DNA of 18,203 nucleotides from Candidatus Limnocylindrales bacterium. GTDB lineage: Bacteria > Chloroflexota > Limnocylindria > Limnocylindrales > CSP1-4. The position numbers and the translations under genes are program-made. The stretch is from the NCBI GenBank assembly GCA_031292335.1, contig JARLHH010000004.1, positions 1-18,203 on the forward strand. The letters are read 5' to 3'. The notes under the pieces were generated by a model, which had not been told where the DNA came from, did no database searches, and was given only the letters and a program-made list of their open reading frames with translations. Numbering within the stretch: position 1 is the first letter of the stretch; each line of letters begins with the position of its first letter. This document shows positions 5,536 through 14,877 of this stretch, piece by piece.

Positions 5536-8064
5536 GTGCGCGCGCTCAACGCGCTCGCCCGGCGAACGCTGGTCGCGCGGCCGCTGCGCAGCGTCCTCAC
5601 GATCGTCGGGATCGCCCTGGGTGTCGGGGTGCTGGTCGCGGCCCTCGTCCTGAACGCGGGCCTCGACGCGGCCGCGGAGCAGAGCGCCCACGACCAGCTG
5701 GGCCGCGCCGACCTTCGGGTCGCGGCCTTCCTCGAGAGCGGCCTCTCGCCGGCATCCGTGACGGCCATGACCACCACGCCGGGCGTCGCGGTGGTGGCGC
5801 CCGAGCTGGATCAGCGGACGTATCCGGCCCCGAATCCCCTGGCCGGGTCCGGCCTGCCCGTTCCCGTGACCGTGGTCGGGGTGGACCCGGAGCCGGACGC
5901 CGCCCTCCACGACCGGCCACTCGCCGGCGGTTCGCCGCTGCCCGCGGACGGAGGCAACGTCGCCCTGGTCTCGGATGCGCTCGCCCGGGCGAACGGGCTC
6001 GTCGTGGGCGGCACGATCACGCTCAACGGGTCCGCGGAATCGGGCCCCCGGACGTTCCGGGTATCCGGGATCCTCGCTCCGGTTCCCGACGACCCGGACC
6101 CGGCCGGCCGCAGCATCGTCGTGCCGCTCCAGGCCGCCCAGGCGCTGTTCAGCACGGACGCCGTCGATCTCGTGGACCTCGGCCTGGCCCGGGGAACCAG
6201 TGTCACCTCCGTGACGGCGGAGCTGGAGCGCCGGCTCTCCGTGGAGCCGTACACCCTGACGACGCCGGACGAGCTGGTCGCCCGGCTGCGGGCAGCCACC
6301 GCGGACTTCCGCATCACGATCGCGCTCGTGGCGGCCCTCGCGCTCTTCGGGGGAGCGTTCCTCATCTTCAACACGCTGGCGATGACGGTCGCGGAACGCG
6401 CCCGCGACGTGGGGCTCCTGCGCGCCGCGGGCATGACGCGGCGCCAGGTGACGCTGCTCGTGCTGATCTCCGCGGTGCATCTCGGCGTGGCGGGGGTCGC
6501 CCTGGGGCTGGCGGCCGGCGTCGGGCTCGCCGCTGCCGTCACGGCGTTGGGGTCGCCCGGAGGGGGTGCGCTGGCGCTGCGGGAGCTCGTGATCCCGCCC
6601 GGGGGGCTGGTCCTGGGTGCGCTGCTGGGCTTCGGCGTGACGGTCGCCGCCGCGCTGGAGCCTGCCCTGCGCGCGGCCCGGATCTCGCCGGTGGAGGCGC
6701 TCACCGCCCGGCTGGACCAGACGACGGTCCTGCGTGCCCGGATCCGCTGGCTGTCGCTCGTGTTCGCCGTCGTCGGTGTCGCCGGGATCGCGCTCTGGCC
6801 CAGCACCGCCAGCGGGAGCACCGGGATCCTGCGGCCGCTCGGCGTGTTCGCGCTCATGCTCGGCGTGGCGCTGGCCAGCCCCTTCCTCGTCGGCCCGCTG
6901 GGCGCGCTGGTCGGGGCCGTCACGCGGCCGTTCCTGCCCACGGAGGAGCGCCTGAATCGCAGCGCGCTCACGCGTGACCGGAGCCGGACCGCGCTGACGG
7001 TCGGCGGCCTTGCCGTGGCGCTCGCGGTCCTGGTGGCGCTGGGCGGGGTCGCCGCGACGACCCGGCAGGCCGCCATTGCCTGGCTGACCGACGTGGTCCC
7101 GGGCGACGCATTGCTCACGGCGGTCCGTCCGGACGCCCTCGACGAGCCGCAGCTGGCCGACCTCGCCGCCGGGCCGGGCGTGGCGCGGCTCAGCCCGATC
7201 GGGATGTTCGCGGTTGCCGTGGGCGGCCTGCGGCTGGACGCCGCCGCCGTGGTGGGCGCGGACCTGCTTGCCGACGGCCGCCTGCCGCTCGCGGCGGGCG
7301 ACCGCGCGACGGCCCTGCCCGCGCTCGACGCGGGCGGCTCGGTGATCCTGCCCGCCTCCATCTCGGATCGACTGGGCATCCCGCTGGGGGGGTTGCTCCA
7401 GGTGCTGGCCGGTCGCCAGACGGTCGCGCTCCGCGTCGTCGGGATCGCCTCCCGCACGATCCCTGGGACCTCGGGCGAATCGGTGCTGGTCGGCTGGTCC
7501 GACGCGACCCAGCGCCTGGGCGCGCTCGGCGCGCAGTACTTCGCCGTGCGCTACGTGCCCGGTCAGGCGGCGGCCGCGGCAGCCGCCCTCGAGCCGCTCG
7601 CGCGCGCGGACGCGCTGGAGCTGGCGCCCCTGCAGGCGGTCGAGGGGAGCATCGGGGCGTCCGTGGATCGCCTCTTCGCGCTGCTGACCGCCCTGGCCCT
7701 GGTCGCCTTGATCGTCGCCGGGCTGGGGATCGTCAACACGCTCTCGATGAACGTGCTTGAGCGCGTCCGCGAGCTGGGGTTCCTGCGGGCCGCCGGCCTG
7801 ACCAGGCGCCAGGCGCGCCGGCTGGTGATGCTGGAGGCGGCCGTCCTCGGGGCGGTCGGCGCGATCATCGGGGTCGTCGCGGGGGTGGTCGCGGGCGTCA
7901 TCCTGGCCGCGCTCGGGCCTGGTATCGGCGTCGCGTACGATCCCGGCTGGTGGACCATCGCCCTTGCCCTGGTCGGCGGCGTGGGGCTCGCGGTCGTCGC
8001 CTCGGCCTGGCCGGCTCACCTCGCCGCCAGGATCGAGATGGTTCGCGCCCTGGCGCACGAGTAG
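5536..8064 (+). CDS. ABC transporter permease with two FtsX domains (MacB-like)
   Basis: Membrane partner of the preceding ATPase, starting with GTG 4 nt after its stop. The 842-residue protein has an N-terminal helix (about 18-40) followed by a large extracytoplasmic MacB_PCD-like domain (about 41-255). The first FtsX unit spans about 256-380 (helix, AERARDVGLLRAAGMTRRQV coupling segment, two more helices). Then come middle helices (about 398-510), a second extracytoplasmic domain (about 515-705) and the second FtsX unit (about 706-835, again with LERVRELGFLRAAGLTRRQA). About ten membrane helices result. The duplicated FtsX layout in one chain lets it act as a full transmembrane unit. Such proteins in monoderms usually export peptides, lipids or antibiotics; the cargo is not evident. 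Two hairpins follow the stop. Confidence 0.93.
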   Translation: MRALNALARRTLVARPLRSVLTIVGIALGVGVLVAALVLNAGLDAAAEQSAHDQLGRADLRVAAFLESGLSPASVTAMTTTPGVAVVAPELDQRTYPAPNPLAGSGLPVPVTVVGVDPEPDAALHDRPLAGGSPLPADGGNVALVSDALARANGLVVGGTITLNGSAESGPRTFRVSGILAPVPDDPDPAGRSIVVPLQAAQALFSTDAVDLVDLGLARGTSVTSVTAELERRLSVEPYTLTTPDELVARLRAATADFRITIALVAALALFGGAFLIFNTLAMTVAERARDVGLLRAAGMTRRQVTLLVLISAVHLGVAGVALGLAAGVGLAAAVTALGSPGGGALALRELVIPPGGLVLGALLGFGVTVAAALEPALRAARISPVEALTARLDQTTVLRARIRWLSLVFAVVGVAGIALWPSTASGSTGILRPLGVFALMLGVALASPFLVGPLGALVGAVTRPFLPTEERLNRSALTRDRSRTALTVGGLAVALAVLVALGGVAATTRQAAIAWLTDVVPGDALLTAVRPDALDEPQLADLAAGPGVARLSPIGMFAVAVGGLRLDAAAVVGADLLADGRLPLAAGDRATALPALDAGGSVILPASISDRLGIPLGGLLQVLAGRQTVALRVVGIASRTIPGTSGESVLVGWSDATQRLGALGAQYFAVRYVPGQAAAAAAALEPLARADALELAPLQAVEGSIGASVDRLFALLTALALVALIVAGLGIVNTLSMNVLERVRELGFLRAAGLTRRQARRLVMLEAAVLGAVGAIIGVVAGVVAGVILAALGPGIGVAYDPGWWTIALALVGGVGLAVVASAWPAHLAARIEMVRALAHE

Positions 8065-8097
8065 GAGTCCGGCGGGCGGGTCTCGCCTCCAGCCGTC

Positions 8098-8141
8098 CCG
8101 GGGCTGTGCCCCGGTGCCCCCGGTACCTCCCCGGTACCGGG
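8098..8141 (+). terminator. Two tandem hairpins after the FtsX permease gene
   Basis: Hairpin 1: CCGGGGC (8098-8104), loop TGT, GCCCCGG (8108-8114). Hairpin 2: CCCGGTACC (8119-8127), 5-nt loop, GGTACCGGG (8133-8141). Both are perfect, begin 33 nt after the stop codon, and end 18 nt before the -10 box of bioY. No T-run follows. Likely the operon's 3' end; hairpin 2 is close enough to the bioY promoter (-35 region) to act as an operator instead. Confidence 0.5.
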
Positions 8142-8159
8142 AAGCGCGCGGCCCTCTGC

Positions 8160-8165
8160 TAGACT
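8160..8165 (+). promoter_or_regulatory. -10 box of the bioY promoter
   Basis: TAGACT, with an expected transcript start near 8172 and a leader of about 34 nt holding a GGAGGGG Shine-Dalgarno (8196-8202). A small inverted repeat, ATCGG (8173-8177) / CCGAT (8187-8191), would sit at the mRNA 5' end. It does not resemble the known BirA or BioQ operators. Confidence 0.45.
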
Positions 8166-8205
8166 CGGCCCAATCGGTCGTCCCGGCCGATGCGTGGAGG
8201 GGCAG

Positions 8206-8919
8206 ATGACACTCGCGGCCCCCCGCCTCAACCGGCTGCCGGCGGGTGAGCGCGGGATCACGATCGGGGACTTTCTCGTCCCGATCGCGGTCGGCGAGCG
8301 GATCAGCGAACGGGCCCGTCACATCGCCCTGATCGTGATCGGCGCCGTCCTCATCGCGCTCACCGCCAACATCGCGATCGTCCTCCATGGCCAGACGTTC
8401 ACGTTGCCGGGCGACGTTCGGGTCACGCTGCCCGTCTCGCCGGTTCCGATCACGGCCCAGACGTTCGCCGTGCTGCTCGTCGGGGGTGCGCTGGGCTTCC
8501 GGCGCGGGCTCATGGCGGCGGGGCTGTACCTGGTGCTGGGGCTGGCTCTCCCGGTCTATGCGGGGGGAGCCTCCGGCCTCCACACGCTCATCGGACGGGA
8601 TGCCGGCCATTGGGTCCTGGGCGCCACGGGAGGCTACCTGCTGGGCTTCGTGCTGGCCGCGGCGATCGTGGGCCGTCTGGCCGAGCTGGGCTGGGACCGC
8701 CACGTCGGGGGCGCCGTGGTCGCGATGCTGCTCGGCAACGTCGTGATCTACCTCGTGGGGGTGCCCTGGCTGATGGTCGCCGCGGGCTTCGACCTGACGA
8801 CCGGCCTGGCCAAGGGCGTGTACCCGTTCCTGGTGGGCGACATTCTCAAGCTGGCCCTCGCGGGGATCATCTTCCCGGCGGCCTGGTGGCTGGTAGGTCG
8901 CGGAGACGGCGCGCGCTGA
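8206..8919 (+). CDS. bioY: BioY, biotin-specific S component of an ECF transporter
   Basis: Integral membrane protein that binds biotin for uptake, alone or with the ECF ATPase/BioN energizing module. The 237-residue protein carries the BioY landmarks: SPVPITAQTFAVLLVGGALG (78-97), LYLVLGLALPVYAGG (107-121), GATGGYLLGF (139-148) and the end segment GVYPFLVGDILKLALAG (204-220). About six membrane helices. The first 35 or so residues, up to SERARH, are a charged N-terminal extension not needed by the family. The ATG at 8206 is chosen over the in-frame GTG at 8194 because GGAGG sits 5 nt before the ATG and overlaps the GTG. No bioM/bioN genes lie beside it, so it probably shares a general ECF module or works alone. 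Confidence 0.93.
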   Translation: MTLAAPRLNRLPAGERGITIGDFLVPIAVGERISERARHIALIVIGAVLIALTANIAIVLHGQTFTLPGDVRVTLPVSPVPITAQTFAVLLVGGALGFRRGLMAAGLYLVLGLALPVYAGGASGLHTLIGRDAGHWVLGATGGYLLGFVLAAAIVGRLAELGWDRHVGGAVVAMLLGNVVIYLVGVPWLMVAAGFDLTTGLAKGVYPFLVGDILKLALAGIIFPAAWWLVGRGDGAR

Positions 8920-8983
8920 CGGCGCGAGCCCTCGGCGCAACGGCCGCCGCCGGGCAGGGTAACCGGCGGGTCCCGGCCGGGTG

Positions 8984-9002
8984 GGTCCCGACCGGTCGGA
9001 CC
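8984..9002. promoter_or_regulatory. Near-perfect palindrome upstream of the sugar kinase promoter
   Basis: CGACCGGTCG (8989-8998) is a perfect palindrome flanked by GGTC (8984-8987) and GACC (8999-9002), with one extra C at 8988. It lies about 28 nt before the -10 box at 9030, where an operator or activator site could act. Palindromes are common in such GC-rich DNA, so support is modest. Confidence 0.35.
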
Positions 9003-9029
9003 GCGGCGGCGCGTCCGCGTCGCGACCCG

Positions 9030-9035
9030 TACCAT
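9030..9035 (+). promoter_or_regulatory. -10 box giving a leaderless mRNA for the FGGY kinase
   Basis: TACCAT 8 nt before the GTG at 9044, the same arrangement as at 3545 and 4728. No Shine-Dalgarno precedes the GTG. Confidence 0.45.
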
Positions 9036-9043
9036 TGGCCGAA

Positions 9044-10561
9044 GTGACCATCCCGGACCCGCGCGCCGTCCTTGCCCTGGATCTCGGGACGTCCGCCGCC
9101 AAGGCCGGCGTCGTCTCCCTCGACGGGAGGCTGCGCGGCGACGCCCGGGCGCCGTATCCGCTGCTGCTCGACGGCGAGCCGGGACGCGCGGAGCAGGACC
9201 CCGACGAATGGTGGAGCGCGCTCTGCCAGGCGGCCGCGATCGCGCTGGCACAGGCAGCCGCCGAGGGCCCCCTGCTGCCGGTCGCGGTCTGCTGCGTCGG
9301 GCAGGGGCCGACCCTGGTGCCGACCGGCGCGGATGGACACGCCGTCGGGCCGGCGGTCACCTGGCTCGACCGGCGATCCGGCGCCGAGACCGAAGAGGTC
9401 GCGGCGGCCCTGGGGCGCCACGGCTGGAGCGTGACGCTGCTCGGGTCGGCGCGCCGGCTCGCGTCCGCATCCCCGGGGGTCGCCGCGCGGGCGGCCTGGT
9501 TCCTGTCGGCATGGGATCACATCGGGCTCAGGCTCACTGGGGTGGCCGCGGCGGCGCTGCACGATCCGGCCGACACCGTCTCGGAGGACGACGCTCGTCA
9601 GGCGGGACTTGACGCACGGAGCGCCCCGCCGGGCGTGCACGCGGGTTCCGTGCTGGGCGGGCTGCTGCCCGGCCCGGCCGCCGAGCTCGGCCTGCCCGCC
9701 GGGCTGCTCGTGGTGGCCGGGGTCAACGACGCGATCGCCACGTTTCTCGGGGCGGGGCTCACCGCCGCCGGCCAGGCCATCGACACGGGTGGGACCTCGG
9801 GCGGATTCGGGCTCTACGTGGCGACGCCGCTCTCGGTGCCGTCCCTCTGGACCGGCGCCGCGCCGCTGCCGGGCCTGTGGTACGTCGGGGGCGCCATGGC
9901 CGGCACGGGCAAGGCCCTCGAGTGGTTCGTGGCCGACGCGCTGGGCGGGGTCGTGCCGCTGGCGACGCTGCTCGCCGAGGCCGCACCGGTCCCAGCCGGG
10001 TCCGGCGGCCTCGTGTTCCTCCCGTATCTTGCGGGCGAGCGCTGGCCGCTCCACGACCCGTCGGCTCGCGGCGCGTTCGTGGGCCTGACCCTCCAGATGG
10101 GCCGGGGGCACCTCGCCCGCGCCGTCCTCGAAGCGGCCGCGTTCGCGATTCGCCACGTGGCCAGGCCCGTGGTCGATGCCGGCCTCCCGTTCAGGGAGCT
10201 CCGGGTCACCGGTGGGACGGCCGCGAGCCGGCTCTGGAACGGCATCAAGGCCGACGTGCTGGAGGTGGAGGTTGCCGTCCCCCAGGTCACGGAGGGATCG
10301 CTCGTCGGCGCCGCGATCCTGGCGGCCGTGGGCGTGGGCGCCCATCGGGACCTGCCCGCCGGCATCGACGCGATGGTCCGGGTCGCCGAACGGATCACGC
10401 CGAACCCCGACGCGGTCGCCGCGTACGACCAGGTCTTCGGCGTGTACGAGGAGCTCCATGCCCGCCTGGCGCCGGCGAACGAGGCGCTCGGCCGGCTGGA
10501 TCCGCAGGGGTTCGCGGGTCTGCCCCGCGGAGCAGCCGCGCGGCCGGGCGGCGGGCGCTAG
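9044..10561 (+). CDS. FGGY-family carbohydrate kinase (xylulokinase-like)
   Basis: Cytoplasmic ATP-dependent kinase of a sugar or polyol, 505 residues, the usual length for FGGY enzymes. The N-terminal lobe opens with ALDLGTSAAKAG (11-22), the phosphate-1 loop. VTWLDRRSG (105-113) is the substrate-binding segment, and Asp229 in VAGVNDAIATFLGAG is the expected catalytic base. DTGGTSGGFG (247-256), FLPYLAGERWPLHDPSARGAF (325-345) and the C-terminal signature VTGGTAASRLWNGIKADV (388-405) follow. The closest fit is xylulokinase, but glycerol, gluconate or other substrates cannot be excluded from motifs. The frame is open back to about 8981; the GTG at 9044 is preferred because it follows a -10 box by 8 nt and starts just before the first strand. 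A sugar-binding lipoprotein follows. Confidence 0.9.
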   Translation: MTIPDPRAVLALDLGTSAAKAGVVSLDGRLRGDARAPYPLLLDGEPGRAEQDPDEWWSALCQAAAIALAQAAAEGPLLPVAVCCVGQGPTLVPTGADGHAVGPAVTWLDRRSGAETEEVAAALGRHGWSVTLLGSARRLASASPGVAARAAWFLSAWDHIGLRLTGVAAAALHDPADTVSEDDARQAGLDARSAPPGVHAGSVLGGLLPGPAAELGLPAGLLVVAGVNDAIATFLGAGLTAAGQAIDTGGTSGGFGLYVATPLSVPSLWTGAAPLPGLWYVGGAMAGTGKALEWFVADALGGVVPLATLLAEAAPVPAGSGGLVFLPYLAGERWPLHDPSARGAFVGLTLQMGRGHLARAVLEAAAFAIRHVARPVVDAGLPFRELRVTGGTAASRLWNGIKADVLEVEVAVPQVTEGSLVGAAILAAVGVGAHRDLPAGIDAMVRVAERITPNPDAVAAYDQVFGVYEELHARLAPANEALGRLDPQGFAGLPRGAAARPGGGR

Positions 10562-10653
10562 GCCCCGGCCGCCGGAGCTCTTCCGCGACCCCGGTCCGCG
10601 GGCGACGTTCCGCCTCTCCGTTCCGCGGCGCCGTGTCGTGGCCGGGACGCGAG

Positions 10654-10659
10654 TATCCT
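10654..10659 (+). promoter_or_regulatory. -10 box for the sugar-binding lipoprotein gene
   Basis: TATCCT in the 185-nt gap between the kinase and the lipoprotein gene. It would give a leader of about 80 nt ending in a good GGAGG Shine-Dalgarno (10736-10740). No clear -35. Nothing else was recognised in this gap. Confidence 0.4.
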
Positions 10660-10746
10660 TCGGGCTGGCCGCAGGTCGCACCGCCCCATCCCGCGTGGGC
10701 CGCGGCCACACACGCTGACCCGCCCTTGTCGCCCCGGAGGAACTTC

Positions 10747-11793
10747 GTGCCCGTCCGCAACCCGCGCTCCGCCCGCCTGGTCGCGCTCGCCGCGATCGTC
10801 GCCCTTGCCGTCGCCGCCTGCGCGACGGGCGACACCGCGTCCCCGTCCCCAACGCCGACCCTGGGCCCGACCACCCCGCCGTCGGCCAACCCATACACCG
10901 GCGCGACGGCCGGGAGCGGCGCGAACGTCAAGCTGGGCTACCTCTCGTACGGGGACATCGTGCCGTACGTGAAGGCGATCAGCGATGACATCCGGGCCCA
11001 GGCGGCGACGGCAGGGGTCGACCTCGTCACGTGCGATGCCAACGTCGACCCGTCCAAGGTCGACGATTGCATGAAGCAGCTGACCGGGGCGGGCATCAAG
11101 GGCCTGATCCTGTTCCAGGGTTCCCTCAAGCTGCCCGCGGACGTCTGCGCGGAGGTGCCGACCGGCCTACCCGTGCTCGCGGTCGAGATCGCCGAGGACC
11201 CATGCGCCGCGACGCTCGTGCGGGCGGACGACCTGCGAGCCGGCCAGATCGCGGGCGCCGCCGTCGGGACGTGGGTCAAGGCCAACTGGTCATGCACCTA
11301 CGACGCCTACGTCTCGCTCGAATCCTCGACCGTCCCCGACCTGAACCAGGAGCGGATGGAAGGCTACCGGCAGGGCTTCCAGTCGGTCTGCCCGGGGCCG
11401 ATCACGAACGCGCAGATCGGCCCATCGGCCGACCGCGAGGACACCGCCCGCGACGCCGTCGCGGCATTTCTCGGCTCGCTCCCCGGGAAGAGCCGCATCA
11501 TCGTCGTCGCGATGAACGACGACGGCGCACTCGGCGCGCTCGACGCGGCGAAGGCGGCAGGCCGCGAGTCGGACGTCTGGGTCAGCGGGCAGGGCGCGGA
11601 GCCGCGGGTGCGGGACCTGATCCGGACCGACGAGCACTACCTGGGGGACGCGGCGTACTTCCCGGAGCGGTTCGGGGAGACGATCATCCCCGCCATGCTC
11701 GACCTGGTCGCCGGCAAGACCGTCCCGAAGCTGCTCCTGATCGAGCCGGCCTGGGTGGACAGCACCACGATCGGGACGATCTACCCGAGCTGA
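10747..11793 (+). CDS. Sugar ABC transporter substrate-binding lipoprotein (periplasmic-binding-protein I fold)
   Basis: Extracytoplasmic sugar receptor of 348 residues anchored by lipid. Residues 1-25 are a lipoprotein signal with Arg3/Arg9 and lipobox VAAC (Cys25). A Thr/Pro/Ser linker (about 30-55) leads to two lobes of the ribose/galactose-binding (Peripla_BP_4) fold: VKLGYLSYGDIVPYVKAISD starts lobe 1, DANVDPSKVDDCMKQLTGAGIKGLI matches the conserved lobe-1 segment, and IIVVAMNDDGALGALDAAKAAGR the lobe-2 segment. The start is a GTG with GGAGG 6 nt upstream; the longer open frame upstream overlaps the kinase and is not coding. No ATPase or permease for it is in the window, so it is an orphan here. 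Adjacency to a sugar kinase suggests a shared sugar. Confidence 0.88.
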   Translation: MPVRNPRSARLVALAAIVALAVAACATGDTASPSPTPTLGPTTPPSANPYTGATAGSGANVKLGYLSYGDIVPYVKAISDDIRAQAATAGVDLVTCDANVDPSKVDDCMKQLTGAGIKGLILFQGSLKLPADVCAEVPTGLPVLAVEIAEDPCAATLVRADDLRAGQIAGAAVGTWVKANWSCTYDAYVSLESSTVPDLNQERMEGYRQGFQSVCPGPITNAQIGPSADREDTARDAVAAFLGSLPGKSRIIVVAMNDDGALGALDAAKAAGRESDVWVSGQGAEPRVRDLIRTDEHYLGDAAYFPERFGETIIPAMLDLVAGKTVPKLLLIEPAWVDSTTIGTIYPS

Positions 11794-11799
11794 CGCGCC

Positions 11800-11820
11800 C
11801 TCGGTCCGCGCGCGACCGAG
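11800..11820. terminator. Bidirectional hairpin between convergent genes
   Basis: Perfect 7-bp stem CTCGGTC / GACCGAG with a 7-nt CG loop, filling most of the 28-nt gap between the stop codons of the lipoprotein gene (plus) and the epimerase gene (minus). Its position suggests termination from both sides; it has no T-run on either strand. Confidence 0.55.
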
Positions 11821-11821
11821 C

Positions 11822-12856
11822 TCAGGCGCGCGTCTTCGAGGTCAGGACGCCCGCGTCCATCTCGTCCCGGACCCAGGCGATCACCTCGTCGAGCATCGCG
11901 TCGAGGGGCGTCGTCGCCTCGAAGCCCAGGATCGCCTTCGCCTTGCGCACGTCGGGGACGCGGTTCGGGACGTCGTAGGGGTAGGGAGTGTCCGACACGT
12001 GGTGGAACTCGTCGCCGGGCCGCAGCTTCTGCCAGATCTTCTCGGCCAGCGCAAGGATCGTGATCCCCTTCCCGCGGCAAAGGTTGAAGTCGTTGTTCAC
12101 GGCGTCGGGCGACTCGATGGCGAGGCGGATGCCGCGGGCCAGGTCGCGGACCGCGATGAAGCTGCGGATCTGGTTTCCCTCGCCGTAGATGTGGACGGGG
12201 TCCTGGCCCGAGAGGATCTTGATCGCGAGGTCCGGGATGACGTGGTTCGTGGCCAGCTTCCCCAGCGGCTTCTCGTCGGGCAGCCGCAGCAGGCGCCGTT
12301 CGCCGACGCCGACCGGCGACGACGGCCGCAGGATCGTGTACGGCAGCCGGTACTGCTCCCAGGCGCCGAGCGCGAAGTACTCCGAGGCGAGCTTCTGGAA
12401 GCCGTAGGTCGAGACCGGCGGGGGTGACGTCCGCTGGGCGCCCTCCGGCGTGGGGAACATGGTGGCCGATTCGTAGACCATCGTGCTGCTCAGCACGACG
12501 ACCCGCTCGAGGTGGCCGTCGAGGTAGGCGTCGATCGCCGCGTCGAAGGTCGAGGCGAGAATCCGCTCGTTCTCCGCGAGCAGGTCGTAGGCGAGCTGGT
12601 GAAGCGAGGCGGAACGGGCCACGAGACCCGCCGTCGCCACGATCTGGTCGGCATCCATCGCCAGCTCGCGCATGAGCTCGGTGTCGCGGACGTCGCCGTG
12701 GACGAATTTGTAGCGCGGGTGGGTGTCGTAGGGGTGGACCGTCGCGCCGTAGCGCCCCAGGTCGTCGACGCCGACGACCTCGTGGTTCGCGCTCAGCAGC
12801 TCGGGGATCAGGTGGCCGCAGATGAAGCCCGCTGCGCCGGTGATCAGGATCCGCAT
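11822..12856 (-). CDS. NAD-dependent epimerase/dehydratase (extended SDR)
   Basis: Cytoplasmic nucleotide-sugar-type enzyme of 344 residues. The Rossmann N-terminus is ILITGAAGFICGHL (3-16): Gly7 and Gly10 of GxxGxxG are present, but the third Gly is Cys13. VDDLGRYGATVHPYD (30-44) follows the second strand and HGDVRD (53-58) is the adenine-side Asp motif. VLSSTMVYE (121-129) carries the catalytic Ser/Thr, and Tyr151/Lys155 (STYGFQK) are the YxxxK pair. The segment LRPSSPVGVG (176-185) and the IRSFIAVRDLARGI (230-243) part fit UDP-sugar 4-epimerases and dehydratases; the exact substrate is unknown. The ATG at 12856 has GAGGAGA about 6 nt upstream and lies 17 nt after the preceding stop, so it is probably the last gene of the hydrogenase operon. 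Confidence 0.9.
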   Translation of the reverse strand: MRILITGAAGFICGHLIPELLSANHEVVGVDDLGRYGATVHPYDTHPRYKFVHGDVRDTELMRELAMDADQIVATAGLVARSASLHQLAYDLLAENERILASTFDAAIDAYLDGHLERVVVLSSTMVYESATMFPTPEGAQRTSPPPVSTYGFQKLASEYFALGAWEQYRLPYTILRPSSPVGVGERRLLRLPDEKPLGKLATNHVIPDLAIKILSGQDPVHIYGEGNQIRSFIAVRDLARGIRLAIESPDAVNNDFNLCRGKGITILALAEKIWQKLRPGDEFHHVSDTPYPYDVPNRVPDVRKAKAILGFEATTPLDAMLDEVIAWVRDEMDAGVLTSKTRA

Positions 12857-12873
12857 CGGTCTTCTCCTCGTCC

Positions 12874-14870
<1,997 letters not shown>

Positions 14871-14877
<7 letters not shown>

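Noticed and set aside
5386..9360. 1324-codon open frame on the minus strand opposite the ABC exporter and bioY
   Set aside because: It is antisense to three clear genes, its translation is an Arg/Gly/Asp/Gln/Pro-rich string with no domain, and such long antisense frames arise from GC-rich third positions.
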